A DNA stretch of 64,000 bases. It comes from Gluconobacter morbifer G707. Lineage in GTDB: Bacteria > Pseudomonadota > Alphaproteobacteria > Acetobacterales > Acetobacteraceae. The stretch lies in contig NZ_AGQV01000002.1 of NCBI RefSeq assembly GCF_000234355.1, positions 62,001-126,000 of the forward strand. Reading direction: 5' to 3'. How positions within the stretch are numbered: position 1 is the first letter of the stretch; every line of letters begins with the position of its first letter. Below are positions 1 to 9,797 of the stretch, in pieces. The position numbers and the translations under genes were made by a program. The notes beneath the pieces were generated by a model. That model searched no databases. It was not told the DNA's origin and worked only from the letters and a program-made list of their open reading frames with translations.

Positions 1-2
1 GC

Positions 3-1181
3 TGGCTTAAGGCTGAAGGCGACCGCGTTACAGCCGGTGATGTGATTGCCGAGATCGAAACCGACAAGGCAACCATGGAAGTAGAAGCGGTGGATGAGGG
101 TGTGCTGGGTCGTATCCTGATTCAGGAAGGCGTGGAGAACATTCCCGTCAATACGCCCATCGCCATTCTCGTCGAGGAAGGTGAGGCTGTACCGGACGCT
201 CCTGCACAACCAGGCAGCGTAGCGAAACCGAAAGCCACCGAAACGGTTTCATTCGACGCACCCGCTTCTGCAGGTCCGAAGACTACCAAGTCTGCCGATG
301 CCAGGAATACGGGCGACCGTATTTTCGTTTCGCCGCTAGCCAAGCGGATGGCGCGTGATCGGGGAATTGCTCTGGTATCCCTGACAGGGACCGGTCCCAA
401 TGGCCGTATCCTGAAACGTGACGTGGAAAAAGGTCCGGAACAGACTGAGTCCCGGACCGGCTCCATGCCAGCGCTTTCTCAGGCAGCGGAAGAGAAGGTC
501 CGGCGGGTGCCGAACTCCACCATGCGCAAGGTCATTGCGCGACGTCTGACCGAATCTAAGACACAGGTGCCGCACTTCTATGTTTCGGTCGATATCGAGC
601 TCGATGCGCTGCTGGCTCTTCGCTCGAAGCTGAATGCCACCGCAGTAGAAGGCAGTTTCAAGCTTTCCGTCAATGACATGATGATTAAGGCCGTGGCGCT
701 GGCCCTGCGGAAAGTTCCGGGGCTCAATGTTCAGTTCACTGACACCGAAACGCTGCATTTCGAGAACGTGGACATCTCCATGGCCGTCTCCATTCCGGAC
801 GGGCTGATCACGCCGATCATTCGCGATGCGGATCGCAAATCCCTGAAGGAAATCAGTGCAACGGCCAAGGATCTGGCCAAGCGTGCCCGGGCTGGCAAAC
901 TGAAACCCGAAGAGTTCCAAGGCGGGACCTTCTCGATTTCCAACATGGGAATGTTCGGCGTGCGGGATTTTGCCGCCATCATCAATCCTCCGCAGGCAGG
1001 TATCCTTGCCATTGCTTCCGGCGAAAAGAGAGCGGTTGTGAAGGACGGACAACTGGCAATTGCAACTGTCATGACGGCCACGCTTTCCGTTGATCATCGC
1101 GCGGTTGATGGCGCCCTTGGTGCGCAGTGGCTCAATGCCCTGCGTGATATCATACAGAACCCTTACACACTGGTGATCTGA
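3..1181 (+). CDS. pdhC: Pyruvate dehydrogenase E2, dihydrolipoamide acetyltransferase (5' partial)
   Basis: This is the acetyl-transferring core of the pyruvate dehydrogenase complex. The frame is open to the left window edge, so the gene starts outside. The lipoyl domain is cut by the edge but its lipoyl-lysine motif ETDKATMEVE is present. A variable Ala/Pro-rich linker follows. The E3-binding domain shows FVSPLAKRMARDRGI and GTGPNGRILKRDVE. The C-terminal catalytic domain ends with the active-site signature VDHRAVDGALGAQWL (His and Asp of the CAT family). The gene for E3 starts 4 nt after the stop, which fits an operon. The alternative 2-oxoglutarate E2 is less likely given the PSBD linker style and the lipA neighbour. 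Confidence 0.95.
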   Translation, partial: WLKAEGDRVTAGDVIAEIETDKATMEVEAVDEGVLGRILIQEGVENIPVNTPIAILVEEGEAVPDAPAQPGSVAKPKATETVSFDAPASAGPKTTKSADARNTGDRIFVSPLAKRMARDRGIALVSLTGTGPNGRILKRDVEKGPEQTESRTGSMPALSQAAEEKVRRVPNSTMRKVIARRLTESKTQVPHFYVSVDIELDALLALRSKLNATAVEGSFKLSVNDMMIKAVALALRKVPGLNVQFTDTETLHFENVDISMAVSIPDGLITPIIRDADRKSLKEISATAKDLAKRARAGKLKPEEFQGGTFSISNMGMFGVRDFAAIINPPQAGILAIASGEKRAVVKDGQLAIATVMTATLSVDHRAVDGALGAQWLNALRDIIQNPYTLVI

Positions 1182-1184
1182 TCC

Positions 1185-2591
1185 ATGTCCGATACTTTCG
1201 ATCTGATCGTCGTCGGGGGCGGACCCGGCGGATATGTTGCAGCCCTCCGCGCCAGCCAGCTCGGCATGAATGTGGCGCTGGTGGAAGATGCACAGCTGGG
1301 CGGTGTCTGCCTGAACTGGGGCTGTATCCCCACCAAGGCGCTTCTGCGTTCGTCAGAAATTCATCATCTGCTGTATGAAGTGGGCACATTCGGGCTTTCT
1401 GTAGAAAACATCTCTTTTGATCTGTCCAAGATCGTTGCCCGGTCCCGTGGAATTGCCCGTCGGATGGGGGGAGGTGTTGCACATCTTCTGAAGAAGGCGG
1501 ACGTCACAGTTCTCAACGGGCGCGCGCGTCTGGCTGGACGGACTGGTGAAGCTCATAACGTATCCGTGACGAGGGACGGGCAGGACGCCACTACCGTCAG
1601 GGCTCCACACGTCATTCTGGCCACTGGGGCACGGGGGCGACAGCTTCCCGGTCTGGAAACGGACGGCAAGCTGGTCTGGGGCGCACGCGAGGCCATGACG
1701 CCTTCCGATCTGCCAAAACGTCTTCTGGTAATCGGTTCAGGCGCCATCGGCATCGAGTTTGCCTCGTTCTACCGCAATATGGGCAGCGAGGTGACGGTTG
1801 CCGAAGTGGCGGACCGTATCCTGATTGCCGAAGACCCGGAGATCAGTGCATTCGCCCGAAAAGCCTTTGAAAAACAGGGTATGAAGATCATGACCGGCGC
1901 GAAGGTCGGACCTCTTCAGAAAAGCGAGAACGAGGTTTCCACCACGATCGAAAACGCTGACGGAAGGACAGAACTGACAGTGGATCGCGTGATCTGTGCT
2001 GTCGGGATTGTCGGAAATGTCGAGGATCTCGGCCTGGAAGGCACCGGCGTCAAGGTTGAACGCACCCATATCGTGACGGATGGTTTCTGCCGGACGGGCG
2101 AACCGGGTATTTATGCCATCGGCGACGTGGCCGGCGCACCATGGCTGGCACATAAGGCCAGCCATGAGGGCATCCTGTGCGTTGAAAAGATTGCCGGGCG
2201 TTCACCGCAGCCTCTTCACCCACTCAACATTCCGGGATGTACCTATTCCCGTCCTCAGGTTGCATCGGTGGGATACAGCGAAGAGAAAGCGCTTGCTGCC
2301 GGGCACAAGATACGGGTCGGACGCTTCCCCTTCATTGCCAATGGCAAGGCCGTGGCGATGGGTGAGACCGAAGGCATGGTCAAGACCGTGTTCGACGCTG
2401 CAACGGGAGAGCTCCTCGGTGCGCACATGATCGGTGCCGAAGTCACCGAAATGATCCAAGGGTATGTCATCACCCGTACGGCTGAATTGACCGAGGCCGA
2501 ACTGATTGAAACGGTCTTCCCGCATCCCACCATTTCCGAAACGATGCACGAAGCCACTCTGGCGGCCTTTGACGGGGCCCTTCACATCTGA
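1185..2591 (+). CDS. lpdA: Dihydrolipoamide dehydrogenase (E3)
   Basis: This FAD flavoprotein reoxidises the dihydrolipoyl arm of E2 and passes electrons to NAD+. The N-terminus carries the FAD dinucleotide-binding motif [12 protein letters not shown]. The redox-active disulfide is in [17 protein letters not shown] second Rossmann motif, [14 protein letters not shown], marks the NAD domain, and IYAIGDVAG is the second FAD contact. The C-terminal interface domain carries the catalytic HPTISE motif. At 468 residues it has the usual E3 length. It is packed directly behind the E2 gene and ahead of lipA, so the cluster makes both the complex and its cofactor. Confidence 0.96.
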   Translation: MSDTFDLIVVGGGPGGYVAALRASQLGMNVALVEDAQLGGVCLNWGCIPTKALLRSSEIHHLLYEVGTFGLSVENISFDLSKIVARSRGIARRMGGGVAHLLKKADVTVLNGRARLAGRTGEAHNVSVTRDGQDATTVRAPHVILATGARGRQLPGLETDGKLVWGAREAMTPSDLPKRLLVIGSGAIGIEFASFYRNMGSEVTVAEVADRILIAEDPEISAFARKAFEKQGMKIMTGAKVGPLQKSENEVSTTIENADGRTELTVDRVICAVGIVGNVEDLGLEGTGVKVERTHIVTDGFCRTGEPGIYAIGDVAGAPWLAHKASHEGILCVEKIAGRSPQPLHPLNIPGCTYSRPQVASVGYSEEKALAAGHKIRVGRFPFIANGKAVAMGETEGMVKTVFDAATGELLGAHMIGAEVTEMIQGYVITRTAELTEAELIETVFPHPTISETMHEATLAAFDGALHI

Positions 2592-2596
2592 CGGCC

Positions 2597-3565
2597 ATGT
2601 CCCAGCGCATCACCATCGATCACCGACCTGCATCTTCTTCCCGTCATCCGGAAAAGGCGCACCGTCCCGACAACCCGATCCAGCGCAAGCCAAGCTGGAT
2701 CCGGGTCAGGGCGCCAAATCATCCGGTTTATCACGAGACACGTGCCCTTATGCGGGACGCAAATCTCGTGACCGTCTGTGAGGAGGCGGCCTGCCCGAAC
2801 ATCGGGGAATGCTGGTCCCAGCGCCATGCAACCATGATGATCATGGGTGAGATCTGTACGCGGGCCTGTTCTTTCTGCAACGTTACGACGGGACTGCCGA
2901 AACGGCTGGACGAAGACGAGCCGCGCCGTGTGGCAGACGCCGTGGCGAAGCTGGGGCTGCGTCATGTCGTCATCACATCGGTGGACCGGGATGATCTGCC
3001 GGATGGAGGAGCGCGGCACTTTGCGGATGTCATTCGCGCCATTAGGACAACCTCACCGGAAACCACCATCGAGATCCTGACGCCGGATTTCCTGCGGAAA
3101 GAAGGGGCTCTGGAGGTCGTTGTGGAGGCGAGGCCGGACGTTTTCAATCACAATATCGAGACTGTGCCACGTCTCTATCCCACGATCCGTCCAGGTGCGC
3201 GATATTACCAGTCGGTACGTCTGCTGGATGGCGTAAAGAAACTGGATCCTTCCATTTTTACCAAGTCCGGCCTGATGCTTGGCCTTGGAGAGGAGAAAAT
3301 GGAGGTATGGCAGGTGATGGATGATTTCAGGGTTGCGGACGTGGATTTCCTGACGCTCGGTCAGTATCTTCAGCCGTCCGTGAAACATGCGGCCGTCGAA
3401 AAGTTTGTTACTCCCGATGAATTTGATGGCTATGCTGCGGCAGCCCGTTCCAAAGGATTTCTTCAGGTCAGTGCCAGCCCTCTGACCCGGTCCTCCTATC
3501 ACGCGGACAGCGACTTCGCGCAGCTTCAGGCTGCACGGAACAGCCGTCTGAAAGAAAGTCTCTGA
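2597..3565 (+). CDS. lipA: Lipoyl synthase (radical SAM)
   Basis: This enzyme inserts two sulfur atoms into protein-bound octanoyl groups to make the lipoyl cofactor of E2. The radical SAM cluster motif is [10 protein letters not shown]. The auxiliary sulfur-donating cluster is in [13 protein letters not shown]. The C-terminal serine ligand lies in the typical RSSYHAD segment. The length of 322 residues is normal. The gene starts 5 nt after lpdA, so cofactor synthesis is co-transcribed with its target. The first 30 residues are poorly conserved and a start slightly downstream is possible. Confidence 0.97.
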   Translation: MSQRITIDHRPASSSRHPEKAHRPDNPIQRKPSWIRVRAPNHPVYHETRALMRDANLVTVCEEAACPNIGECWSQRHATMMIMGEICTRACSFCNVTTGLPKRLDEDEPRRVADAVAKLGLRHVVITSVDRDDLPDGGARHFADVIRAIRTTSPETTIEILTPDFLRKEGALEVVVEARPDVFNHNIETVPRLYPTIRPGARYYQSVRLLDGVKKLDPSIFTKSGLMLGLGEEKMEVWQVMDDFRVADVDFLTLGQYLQPSVKHAAVEKFVTPDEFDGYAAAARSKGFLQVSASPLTRSSYHADSDFAQLQAARNSRLKESL

Positions 3566-4035
3566 TGCCGACACATGCCGAGCAAAGGTTGATCGCTTAC
3601 ACACCAGAGCAGCTTTTTGATCTGGTGGCGGATGTAGGAAAATATCCGCAGTTCCTGCCATGGTGTGTAAAGTCCACCGTACGATCCCAGACTGAACATG
3701 AGCTTGTTGCAGACCTTTCAGTGGGTTTTGGGCCATTCCGCGAGACCTTTACCAGCCGGGTCACGCTGGAGCGTCCGTCACGCATCCGCGTCCGCTATGA
3801 GAAGGGGCCTTTCCGGTATCTGAACAATGTCTGGACCTTCACGCCGGATCCGCGGGGGTGTCTCGTGGATTTCTTCGTGGATTTCGAATTTCGGTCGCGG
3901 CTTCTCCAGAATGCGATGGGTGTCGTTTTCAATGAAGGCGTGCGCCTGATGGTCTCTGCATTCATCAAGCGCGCCCGCGATATTTATGGAACGCAAGGGG
4001 CTCAGACCCCGCGTCCGCAGGCCGGTCTTTCCTAA
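3565..4035 (+). CDS. Coq10/RatA-family START-domain protein
   Basis: This is a 156-residue polyketide-cyclase/START-fold protein of the Coq10/RatA family. The signature runs from the N-terminus: YTPEQLFDLVADVGKYPQF followed by LPWC, with the typical end FFVDFEFRSRLLQNAMG. In eukaryotes and alphaproteobacteria the family binds ubiquinone or its precursors. In E. coli RatA is reported to affect ribosomal subunit association. The name 'toxin' used in many annotations is not supported by anything in this sequence, and no antitoxin gene is adjacent. The ATG overlaps the lipA stop by one base (TGATG), which suggests translational coupling. Confidence 0.85.
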   Translation: MPTHAEQRLIAYTPEQLFDLVADVGKYPQFLPWCVKSTVRSQTEHELVADLSVGFGPFRETFTSRVTLERPSRIRVRYEKGPFRYLNNVWTFTPDPRGCLVDFFVDFEFRSRLLQNAMGVVFNEGVRLMVSAFIKRARDIYGTQGAQTPRPQAGLS

Positions 4036-4128
4036 AACTGAAATAATTTCGTATTGTATCGTGAACCATCTGAAGAATGGGCCGTTTGACGCCTCAACCT
4101 TCAGATCTTGAATGAAAGGAATTACAGA

Positions 4129-4482
4129 ATGAAAAAGTTTTCTTTCGGTGCATTTGCCCTGACGGCTCTCGTCGCTGCCGCATCTCCTGCAATGGCGAAA
4201 GCCGCTCACCACCATGGTCATCACCACGGTGAATCTGCCCAGAAGACCGATGCGGGCGATTCCGCCACGGACGCCCTGAACGCCCGTTCGCTCCAGCAGG
4301 CCCAGACGCCGGTTGCACCGACAGCAGCCGTTCCGGCCGCGCCGATGGCCAACGCCACGGCCCCGTCCGTTCCGAAAGTCAATACGCCGACGATCTCCAC
4401 GCCTTCCGCTCCGGCCATGCCGACGGCTCCGAGCATGCCGTCTGCAGCTTCCACGATGCCGGCACCGACGCAGGGCGAATAA
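4129..4482 (+). CDS. Small exported Ala/Pro-rich protein of unknown function
   Basis: I chose the ATG at 4129 because AAAGGA lies 8 nt upstream and the product then begins with a clear Sec signal peptide (MKKFSFGAFALTALVAAASP, cleavage near AMA-KA). The mature part is about 95 residues. It starts with a histidine-rich patch (AAHHHGHHHGES) that could bind metal, followed by a low-complexity Ala/Pro/Thr/Met tail with no recognisable domain. A strong intrinsic terminator follows within 30 nt, so the gene is probably transcribed alone. I do not recognise a family. It is likely periplasmic or secreted. Confidence 0.75.
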   Translation: MKKFSFGAFALTALVAAASPAMAKAAHHHGHHHGESAQKTDAGDSATDALNARSLQQAQTPVAPTAAVPAAPMANATAPSVPKVNTPTISTPSAPAMPTAPSMPSAASTMPAPTQGE

Positions 4483-4509
4483 ATCTCTCGTAGATTTTTT
4501 GACCAATGT

Positions 4510-4542
4510 GGCTCCTGCCTTCCGGGCAGGGGCCATTTTTTT
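4510..4542 (+). terminator. Intrinsic terminator after the small exported protein gene
   Basis: A 10-bp stem GGCTCCTGCC / GGCAGGGGCC (one G-T pair) with the loop TTCCG is followed by A and seven T residues. It sits between the plus-strand gene ending at 4482 and the convergent minus-strand gene ending at 4542. The T tract supports termination of the plus strand. Confidence 0.9.
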
Positions 4543-5033
4543 CAACAACTGAGAAGCATCTGCAGGGCATGACGAACCGTCGCGTCACGGACTGAAGAAC
4601 GATCTCCGGGAAAGACCAGTTTATGACTACGGGGGAGTTTGCACCGTTCCGCGAATCCGAAACAGACTGTTCCAACCGGTTTGTCCGTTGTACCTCCTCC
4701 CGGTCCGGCAATACCTGTTACCGAAATGGCCAGAGAGGCATTGTGTATGTTTTCAAGCGCCCCTTCCACCATGCAGCATGCAGTCTCTTCGCTGACGGCA
4801 CCAAAGGTATCGAGAATATGAGATGGCACGCCTACGGCGCTGATCTTCATTTCGTTCGAATAGGTGATGAAGCCTCCCTCCACAACGTCAGACGATCCGG
4901 CCAGACTGGTCAGGGCGCCGCAGATCATCCCACCCGTACAACTCTCCACCGTGACAAGCCGATGACCTGCTTGACGCAGATGGGTCAGCACCTGTTCGAT
5001 TAGTGTGGAGAGCGGAAGAGGATCAGCCTGCAT
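4542..5033 (-). CDS. pncC: CinA C-terminal-domain amidohydrolase (PncC-like)
   Basis: This 163-residue protein corresponds to the stand-alone CinA C-terminal domain, which in characterised members deamidates nicotinamide mononucleotide for NAD salvage. The family signature VESCTGGMICGALTSLAGSS is near residue 30, ITYSNEMK follows, and the glycine-rich SVTGIAGPGGGTTDKPVGTV is near residue 105. There is no N-terminal MoCF-like domain, so this is the short form. Its start overlaps the 3' end of the upstream slt gene by 11 nt, indicating co-transcription. The biochemical role is inferred from the family. Confidence 0.9.
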   Translation of the reverse strand: MQADPLPLSTLIEQVLTHLRQAGHRLVTVESCTGGMICGALTSLAGSSDVVEGGFITYSNEMKISAVGVPSHILDTFGAVSEETACCMVEGALENIHNASLAISVTGIAGPGGGTTDKPVGTVCFGFAERCKLPRSHKLVFPGDRSSVRDATVRHALQMLLSC

Positions 5034-6888
5034 GGGAATGACTAACGCGATAGATCATCATGTTGGCTTCGATATTCTCAATATAAAGTCTGGTTTCGCG
5101 ATACGGTAACCGTTCGATCCAGTCCAGCATGCTGTCTTCGGTCAGCGGAACAGGTGGCGGATCAGCGCGGAGCCAGAGATCGACCTTATGGGGACCGGCA
5201 TTATAGGCCGCAAGAGCATAGGGAATGACCTGTCCGAATCGGGTCAGAAGCTGGGATACGTAAGCATTTCCGACCGTCAGATTGGTCTGTGGATCCAGAA
5301 GCCCGGACGCGGACACATTCAGGCCCTGCAGGTGACCGCGTCGCGCCACGTCCCTGGCCGCGCCAGGAAGGAGTTGTAACAGACCGATGGCATGGGCCGA
5401 ACTGACGGCATTGGGATCAAAACCGCTTTCCTGCCGGATAATGGCCGTCAGCAGACCGGGAGGGCCCGTGGAGACGTCTGGATAGGGATCGGGGAAACCT
5501 TCCGGATAAAGCGCCACTCCCTTCCGGGCCAGCGCATAGGACGCAAAAACCTCCGGCGCGGCGATTCCCAGACGACGCCCCAAATCTGCGACGGCCTTCT
5601 GTCCCTCCACAGACGGATTGGTGATGTCCAGCATCATCAGGAAATCCTGCGCATGTTCCGGATCACCAGCCTGAACAAGATCCGTTGCGGCTTCCACAAG
5701 ATCCTGTCGTTGCAGGGCACCTGAAGAAATGGCCGGGATAACCTGCAAAGCAGCTTGCAGAGCCTGATCGAAAGCCGGCGAGGACGAGTTCCCGACAAGC
5801 AGATCCCGTTCGTTATTCAACGCCGCAATGGCAAGCTGCCCAGCAAAAGTAGTGGGATAACGTGCCGCAGAGCGAAATGCCTGCTGTGCTCCGTCATGAT
5901 TTCCACGGGCGTCTCTTGCACGGCCTACCCAGTAGTAGCCTCGCGCCTGCATCTGCAGGGAGGTGGCTTTTGTCAGAGGCTGGAAAAATGCTTCTGCCGC
6001 ATCGGGTTTCTGAAGCAGTCTCAAGGCGACAAGGCCGCTCAACAGCTGTGCTTCGAGCCGGTCCGTGCTGTCCGGTGAAAGCGTTGTGTCATTGGCCAGT
6101 TCCGCAGCATCCTGCGCACGACCGGCCAGCAGGAAGGCGCGCGCGAGACTGATGCGTTCTGCTGACCATTCATGGCCCGGATTGCCTGCCTGGAGGCTAT
6201 ATCCTGTAAGACGCCACAGCGCGAGAGCGTCATCGAGGCGGTCGGCCCGCCGTAACGCCCTCAGACGGAAACGGATCAGAACCGGATCTGACTGTTCGGT
6301 ACCGGGGAGGGACTGGAAGAGGGACTCCGCGTCAGGTGATGAGGAACGTTCCGCAATCCGGGCCGTCGCCAGAGGCTGTCTGTCAGGAGACAAACGATCG
6401 ATCTGGCGTTTGGCCGCTGCGATCTGACCGGTTGCCTCAAGATGCTCGTAACGCTGCCAGTGATCATCCGGTGTCAGGTCTGCTCCGAAACGGACCAGAA
6501 AGGCCTGTTCGTCCTGTGCTGTTCCAGCACCGGCCAGCCAGAGGGTTCTGGCCTTGGCAGGCGCATCCGGCAGATGATCAGCGCAGTTCAGGAAAGCGGT
6601 TGGTAATGTCAGGGGCAGCGCAGGGCAGAGCTGATCCAGCGTGGCCGGGTCAGAGGTTCTGGCCAGTGCGCTCTGGTAACGCCACAGGATACGCGCGCGC
6701 TTCGGCCATTGCGGTGTCTGCTGGAGAAAGGCCGCATAACGGGCTGGAGGAAGATCTGTCGCACCGGGAGCCGTCAGGACCAACCATTCTGACAGCCGCT
6801 CCCGGACAGTCGGCGTCGACGGAGAGGCGGCCCCCAGGAGAAGTCCGCCCGCCACCAAGAGTAAACGATTATTAATGGAACGCGACAT
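5023..6888 (-). CDS. slt: Soluble lytic murein transglycosylase
   Basis: This enzyme cleaves the MurNAc-GlcNAc bond of peptidoglycan with formation of 1,6-anhydroMurNAc. The ATG at 6888 is preferred because AGGAGA lies 11 nt upstream and the product starts with a signal-like segment, NNRLLLVAGGLLLGAASP. A long alpha-superhelical region rich in TPR-like helices follows. The C-terminal SLT domain carries the catalytic glutamate in IIRQESGFDPNA, then GLLQLLPGAA and the motif YALAAYNAGPHKV. About 620 residues is normal for family 1A enzymes. It overlaps the TerC-like gene upstream by 17 nt and the CinA-like gene downstream by 11 nt, so the three form one operon. Confidence 0.94.
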   Translation of the reverse strand: MSRSINNRLLLVAGGLLLGAASPSTPTVRERLSEWLVLTAPGATDLPPARYAAFLQQTPQWPKRARILWRYQSALARTSDPATLDQLCPALPLTLPTAFLNCADHLPDAPAKARTLWLAGAGTAQDEQAFLVRFGADLTPDDHWQRYEHLEATGQIAAAKRQIDRLSPDRQPLATARIAERSSSPDAESLFQSLPGTEQSDPVLIRFRLRALRRADRLDDALALWRLTGYSLQAGNPGHEWSAERISLARAFLLAGRAQDAAELANDTTLSPDSTDRLEAQLLSGLVALRLLQKPDAAEAFFQPLTKATSLQMQARGYYWVGRARDARGNHDGAQQAFRSAARYPTTFAGQLAIAALNNERDLLVGNSSSPAFDQALQAALQVIPAISSGALQRQDLVEAATDLVQAGDPEHAQDFLMMLDITNPSVEGQKAVADLGRRLGIAAPEVFASYALARKGVALYPEGFPDPYPDVSTGPPGLLTAIIRQESGFDPNAVSSAHAIGLLQLLPGAARDVARRGHLQGLNVSASGLLDPQTNLTVGNAYVSQLLTRFGQVIPYALAAYNAGPHKVDLWLRADPPPVPLTEDSMLDWIERLPYRETRLYIENIEANMMIYRVSHSHAG

Positions 6889-7474
6889 GGTGCCAGATTT
6901 CTCCTCCACCACGAATGATGAGTTCAATGGCCACGATCAGGACCACCACCAGACCGCACCAAGCAATCCACTGATAGCGTGCAAGCAGTCCGGCAATGAA
7001 CGAGGCGGCGACCCCCATGAGAGCGACGGACAGGATCAGACCCGACACCAGAATCCATGGATGCCCGACAGCGGCGCCAGCGACCGCCAGCACATTGTCG
7101 AGGCTCATGGACAGGTCCGCAACCACAATTTTCAGAACGGCAGGCGCCAGTCTCGCAGGCGCGGCGTCGACATCTTCATGGTGACCGGAGCCGCGCAGTT
7201 CCCTGTACATCTTCCAGCAAACCCAGAGCAGAAGAAAGCCTCCAGCCAGCGTCAGCCCTACGATCTGGAGCAGGGTGGTGGCCAGAAGGGCGAGGCCGAT
7301 CCTCAGGATGGCGGCCGCCAGCGTTCCGAACAGGATGGCAAGGCGACGCTGTCGCCCCTCCAGTTGCCGTACCGCCATGCCGATGACGACCGCGTTGTCT
7401 CCGGCAAGGGTAATGTCGATCATGGTGATTTGCGCCAGCGCGATGACGGCATGGAGAAGAGTGTCGGTGGCCAA
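6872..7474 (-). CDS. TerC-family integral membrane protein (YjbE-like)
   Basis: This is a multi-span membrane protein of the TerC superfamily, whose members are linked to metal ion homeostasis. The conserved acidic motifs in membrane segments are present: ITLAGDNAVVIGMA near residue 22 and ADLSMSLDNVLAVAG near residue 127. About seven hydrophobic segments are seen in 200 residues. The frame stays open into the divergent purB gene, so I set the start at the TTG at 7474, where GGAAG lies 10 nt upstream and the product begins just before the first membrane helix. It is the first gene of the slt operon. The transported ion is unknown. Confidence 0.85.
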   Translation of the reverse strand: MATDTLLHAVIALAQITMIDITLAGDNAVVIGMAVRQLEGRQRRLAILFGTLAAAILRIGLALLATTLLQIVGLTLAGGFLLLWVCWKMYRELRGSGHHEDVDAAPARLAPAVLKIVVADLSMSLDNVLAVAGAAVGHPWILVSGLILSVALMGVAASFIAGLLARYQWIAWCGLVVVLIVAIELIIRGGGEIWHHVAFH

Positions 7475-7564
7475 AATCTTGTTCTTCCAAAAGGGGTCCG
7501 TGCAATATTGTCGTATTTGGTCTAAGCAGCCTTCGTAAAGCCCCAACCCGTTTCCGGAGTGCCC

Positions 7565-8896
7565 ATGGTTCCCCGTTACAGTCGCCCCCAGATGACTGCA
7601 ATCTGGTCTTCTGCAAACCGTTATCGCATCTGGTTCGAAATCGAGGCACTGGCCTGCGAAGCCATGGCAGAGCAGGGAGAAATCCCAGCCGAAGCCGCGC
7701 GCACCATCCGCGAAAAAGGCAATGCCGCGATGGCTGCCTTCTCCGATGCCGATCTCGCCCGGATTGACGAAATCGAAGCTGAAACGCGCCATGACGTGAT
7801 CGCGTTCCTGACCTGGCTTGCGGAAAAGATCGGTCCCGACAGCCGTTTTGTTCATCTGGGCATGACGTCGTCCGATGTTCTGGATACCTGTCTTTCCGTC
7901 CAGCTAACACAGGCGGCTGATCTTCTGCTCGAGGATCTCGACCGTGTTCTGGCAGCCCTGAAAGACCGGGCTTATGAGCATAAGAACACGGTGACGATCG
8001 GTCGCAGTCACGCCATTCATGCGGAACCGACCAGCTTTGGTCTGAAAATTGCGGGCCATTACGCTGAATTCGCCCGCAACCGTGAACGGCTGATCCAGGC
8101 CCGCCGGGAAATCGCGGTCTGCGCCATCTCAGGCGCCGTCGGCACCTATGCGCATATCGATCCGGCCGTAGAAGAATATGTTGCTTCCAGACTTGGGCTG
8201 GCCGTGGAGAGCGTTTCCACGCAGGTCATTCCCCGCGATCGTCATGCTGCATTTTTCTGCGCGCTGGCTGTAATTGCCAGTGGTATCGAACGTCTGGCCA
8301 TCGAGGTCCGTCACCTCCAGCGTTCGGAAGTGCGGGAAGTGGAAGAATTCTTCCACAAAGGGCAGAAAGGCAGTTCCGCGATGCCGCACAAGCGGAATCC
8401 GGTCCTGTCCGAAAACATGACGGGTCTGGCGCGCCTGATCCGGTCCCATGTCATCCCGGCGCTGGAAAACGTGGCTCTGTGGCACGAACGCGACATCAGT
8501 CATTCCTCGGTCGAGAGGAACATCTGTCCTGACGCCACGGTCGGGCTTGATTTCGCTCTGATCCGTCTGGCTGGAATGATGGAGAAACTGGTTGTCTATC
8601 CGGATCAGATGACCGCCAACATGGAAAGCCTCGGCGGCGTGGTCCATTCCGGAGAAGTCCTGCTGGCCCTGGCCAGGGCAGGTATTTCCCGTGAGGATGC
8701 CTATCGCATTGTCCAGCGCAACGCCATGGAGACCTGGACCAAGCTCGGCAAGCCGGGTTTCCGGACATTCCGGGAAAATCTTGAGGCCGATCCTGAAGTG
8801 GCCGGCCGTGTCAGTCAGGAGATCCTGGACAAGGCGTTCGACCCGGCGCAGCACCTGCGCTCGGTGGATCGCATTTTCAGCCGCATTTTTGACTGA
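7565..8896 (+). CDS. purB: Adenylosuccinate lyase
   Basis: This fumarase-superfamily enzyme acts twice in purine synthesis. It cleaves SAICAR to AICAR and adenylosuccinate to AMP, releasing fumarate. The superfamily signature KGSSAMPHKRNP with the catalytic serine is near residue 275. The TSSDVLDT and SHAIHAEPTSFG segments that form the active site are intact. Start ATG 7565 is preferred over an upstream GTG at 7559 because CGGAG lies just before it. At 443 residues it is of normal length for the alphaproteobacterial form. It is divergent from the TerC-like gene and opens the purine gene block. Confidence 0.97.
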   Translation: MVPRYSRPQMTAIWSSANRYRIWFEIEALACEAMAEQGEIPAEAARTIREKGNAAMAAFSDADLARIDEIEAETRHDVIAFLTWLAEKIGPDSRFVHLGMTSSDVLDTCLSVQLTQAADLLLEDLDRVLAALKDRAYEHKNTVTIGRSHAIHAEPTSFGLKIAGHYAEFARNRERLIQARREIAVCAISGAVGTYAHIDPAVEEYVASRLGLAVESVSTQVIPRDRHAAFFCALAVIASGIERLAIEVRHLQRSEVREVEEFFHKGQKGSSAMPHKRNPVLSENMTGLARLIRSHVIPALENVALWHERDISHSSVERNICPDATVGLDFALIRLAGMMEKLVVYPDQMTANMESLGGVVHSGEVLLALARAGISREDAYRIVQRNAMETWTKLGKPGFRTFRENLEADPEVAGRVSQEILDKAFDPAQHLRSVDRIFSRIFD

Positions 8897-8901
8897 TCAA
8901 A

Positions 8902-8933
8902 GCGCAGAAAGCAGACTTCGATGCTTTCTGCGC
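8902..8933 (+). terminator. Perfect 12-bp hairpin after purB
   Basis: The sequence GCGCAGAAAGCA is repeated inverted as TGCTTTCTGCGC around the 8-nt spacer GACTTCGA. No T tract follows, so it is not a canonical intrinsic terminator. It could protect the purB mRNA 3' end, attenuate read-through into purC, or terminate with Rho. Confidence 0.5.
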
Positions 8934-9032
8934 ACTCGCAGTTCCGGTTCCGCAATGCTAAGGAACCTCAATTCGTCGCTGGACCAGCTACTTCCTGCCT
9001 GCCGGGAAGTGGCGAAACGCTAAGGATTGCTC

Positions 9033-9797
9033 ATGGCCCGCCGCCGCCAGCTCTATGAGGGCAAAGCCAAGGTTCTGTTCGAAGGACCCGAACCCGGCAC
9101 CCTCGTCCAGTATTTCAAGGATGACGCTACGGCCGGAAATGGTGCCAAAAGCGGCGTCATCACCGGGAAGGGTGTGCTGAACAACCGCATCAGCGAATAC
9201 CTGATGCTTAAACTGCACGAGATCAACATCCCAACCCATTTCCTGCGCCGCCTCAACATGCGTGAGCAGTTGATCCGGGAAGTGGAGATCATTCCGCTTG
9301 AAGTCGTGGTGCGCAACGTGGCGGCAGGATCGCTGGCCAAGCGTCTCGGCATCCCAGAAGGCACGCGACTCCCTCGCACAATCATTGAGTATTACTACAA
9401 GAATGATGCGCTCGGGGACCCAATGGTGTCGGAGGAGCATATTGCTGCTTTCGACTGGGCGGCACCGCAGGATCTCGATGACATGAACACGCTGGCTCTC
9501 AGGACCAATGATTTCCTGATGGGGCTTTTCACGGCAGTTGGCATCACGCTTGTAGACTTCAAGCTCGAATTCGGCCGTATCTGGGAAGGCGAGGAGATGC
9601 ATATCATCCTTGCGGACGAAATTTCCCCCGATAACTGCCGTCTGTGGGACACCAAGACGAACGAGAAGATGGATAAGGACCGGTTCCGGCGCGATCTGGG
9701 GCGGGTCGAAGAAGCCTATCAGGAAGTGGCACGGCGGCTGGGGATCCTGCCCGAAGCCGGCAATGGGGACTACAAGGGTCCGGAGGCAGTACAGTGA
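9033..9797 (+). CDS. purC: SAICAR synthetase
   Basis: This ATP-dependent ligase joins aspartate to CAIR in the eighth step of purine synthesis. The N-terminal [12 protein letters not shown] and the conserved [17 protein letters not shown] segment are diagnostic. [10 protein letters not shown] and [15 protein letters not shown] complete the active site. The ATG at 9033 has AAGGA 7 nt upstream. The length of 254 residues is typical for the bacterial type 2 form. Its stop overlaps the GTG start of purS by four bases. Confidence 0.97.
   Translation: MARRRQLYEGKAKVLFEGPEPGTLVQYFKDDATAGNGAKSGVITGKGVLNNRISEYLMLKLHEINIPTHFLRRLNMREQLIREVEIIPLEVVVRNVAAGSLAKRLGIPEGTRLPRTIIEYYYKNDALGDPMVSEEHIAAFDWAAPQDLDDMNTLALRTNDFLMGLFTAVGITLVDFKLEFGRIWEGEEMHIILADEISPDNCRLWDTKTNEKMDKDRFRRDLGRVEEAYQEVARRLGILPEAGNGDYKGPEAVQ

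Noticed and set aside
336-1097. Long minus-strand frame inside the PDH E2 gene
   Set aside because: It lies fully within a certain coding gene on the opposite strand and has no ribosome-binding site or family pattern.
3565-4035. Toxin of a RatAB toxin-antitoxin pair
   Set aside because: No adjacent antitoxin gene is present, and the Coq10/START family and the lipA context support a housekeeping role.
7176-7910. A 244-codon minus-strand frame crossing the TerC-like gene and purB
   Set aside because: The TerC-like and PurB frames carry the family motifs. This frame is arginine-rich and has none.
8941-9023. Short frame between purB and purC as a small gene
   Set aside because: It has no ribosome-binding site or conserved pattern and contains the leader of purC.
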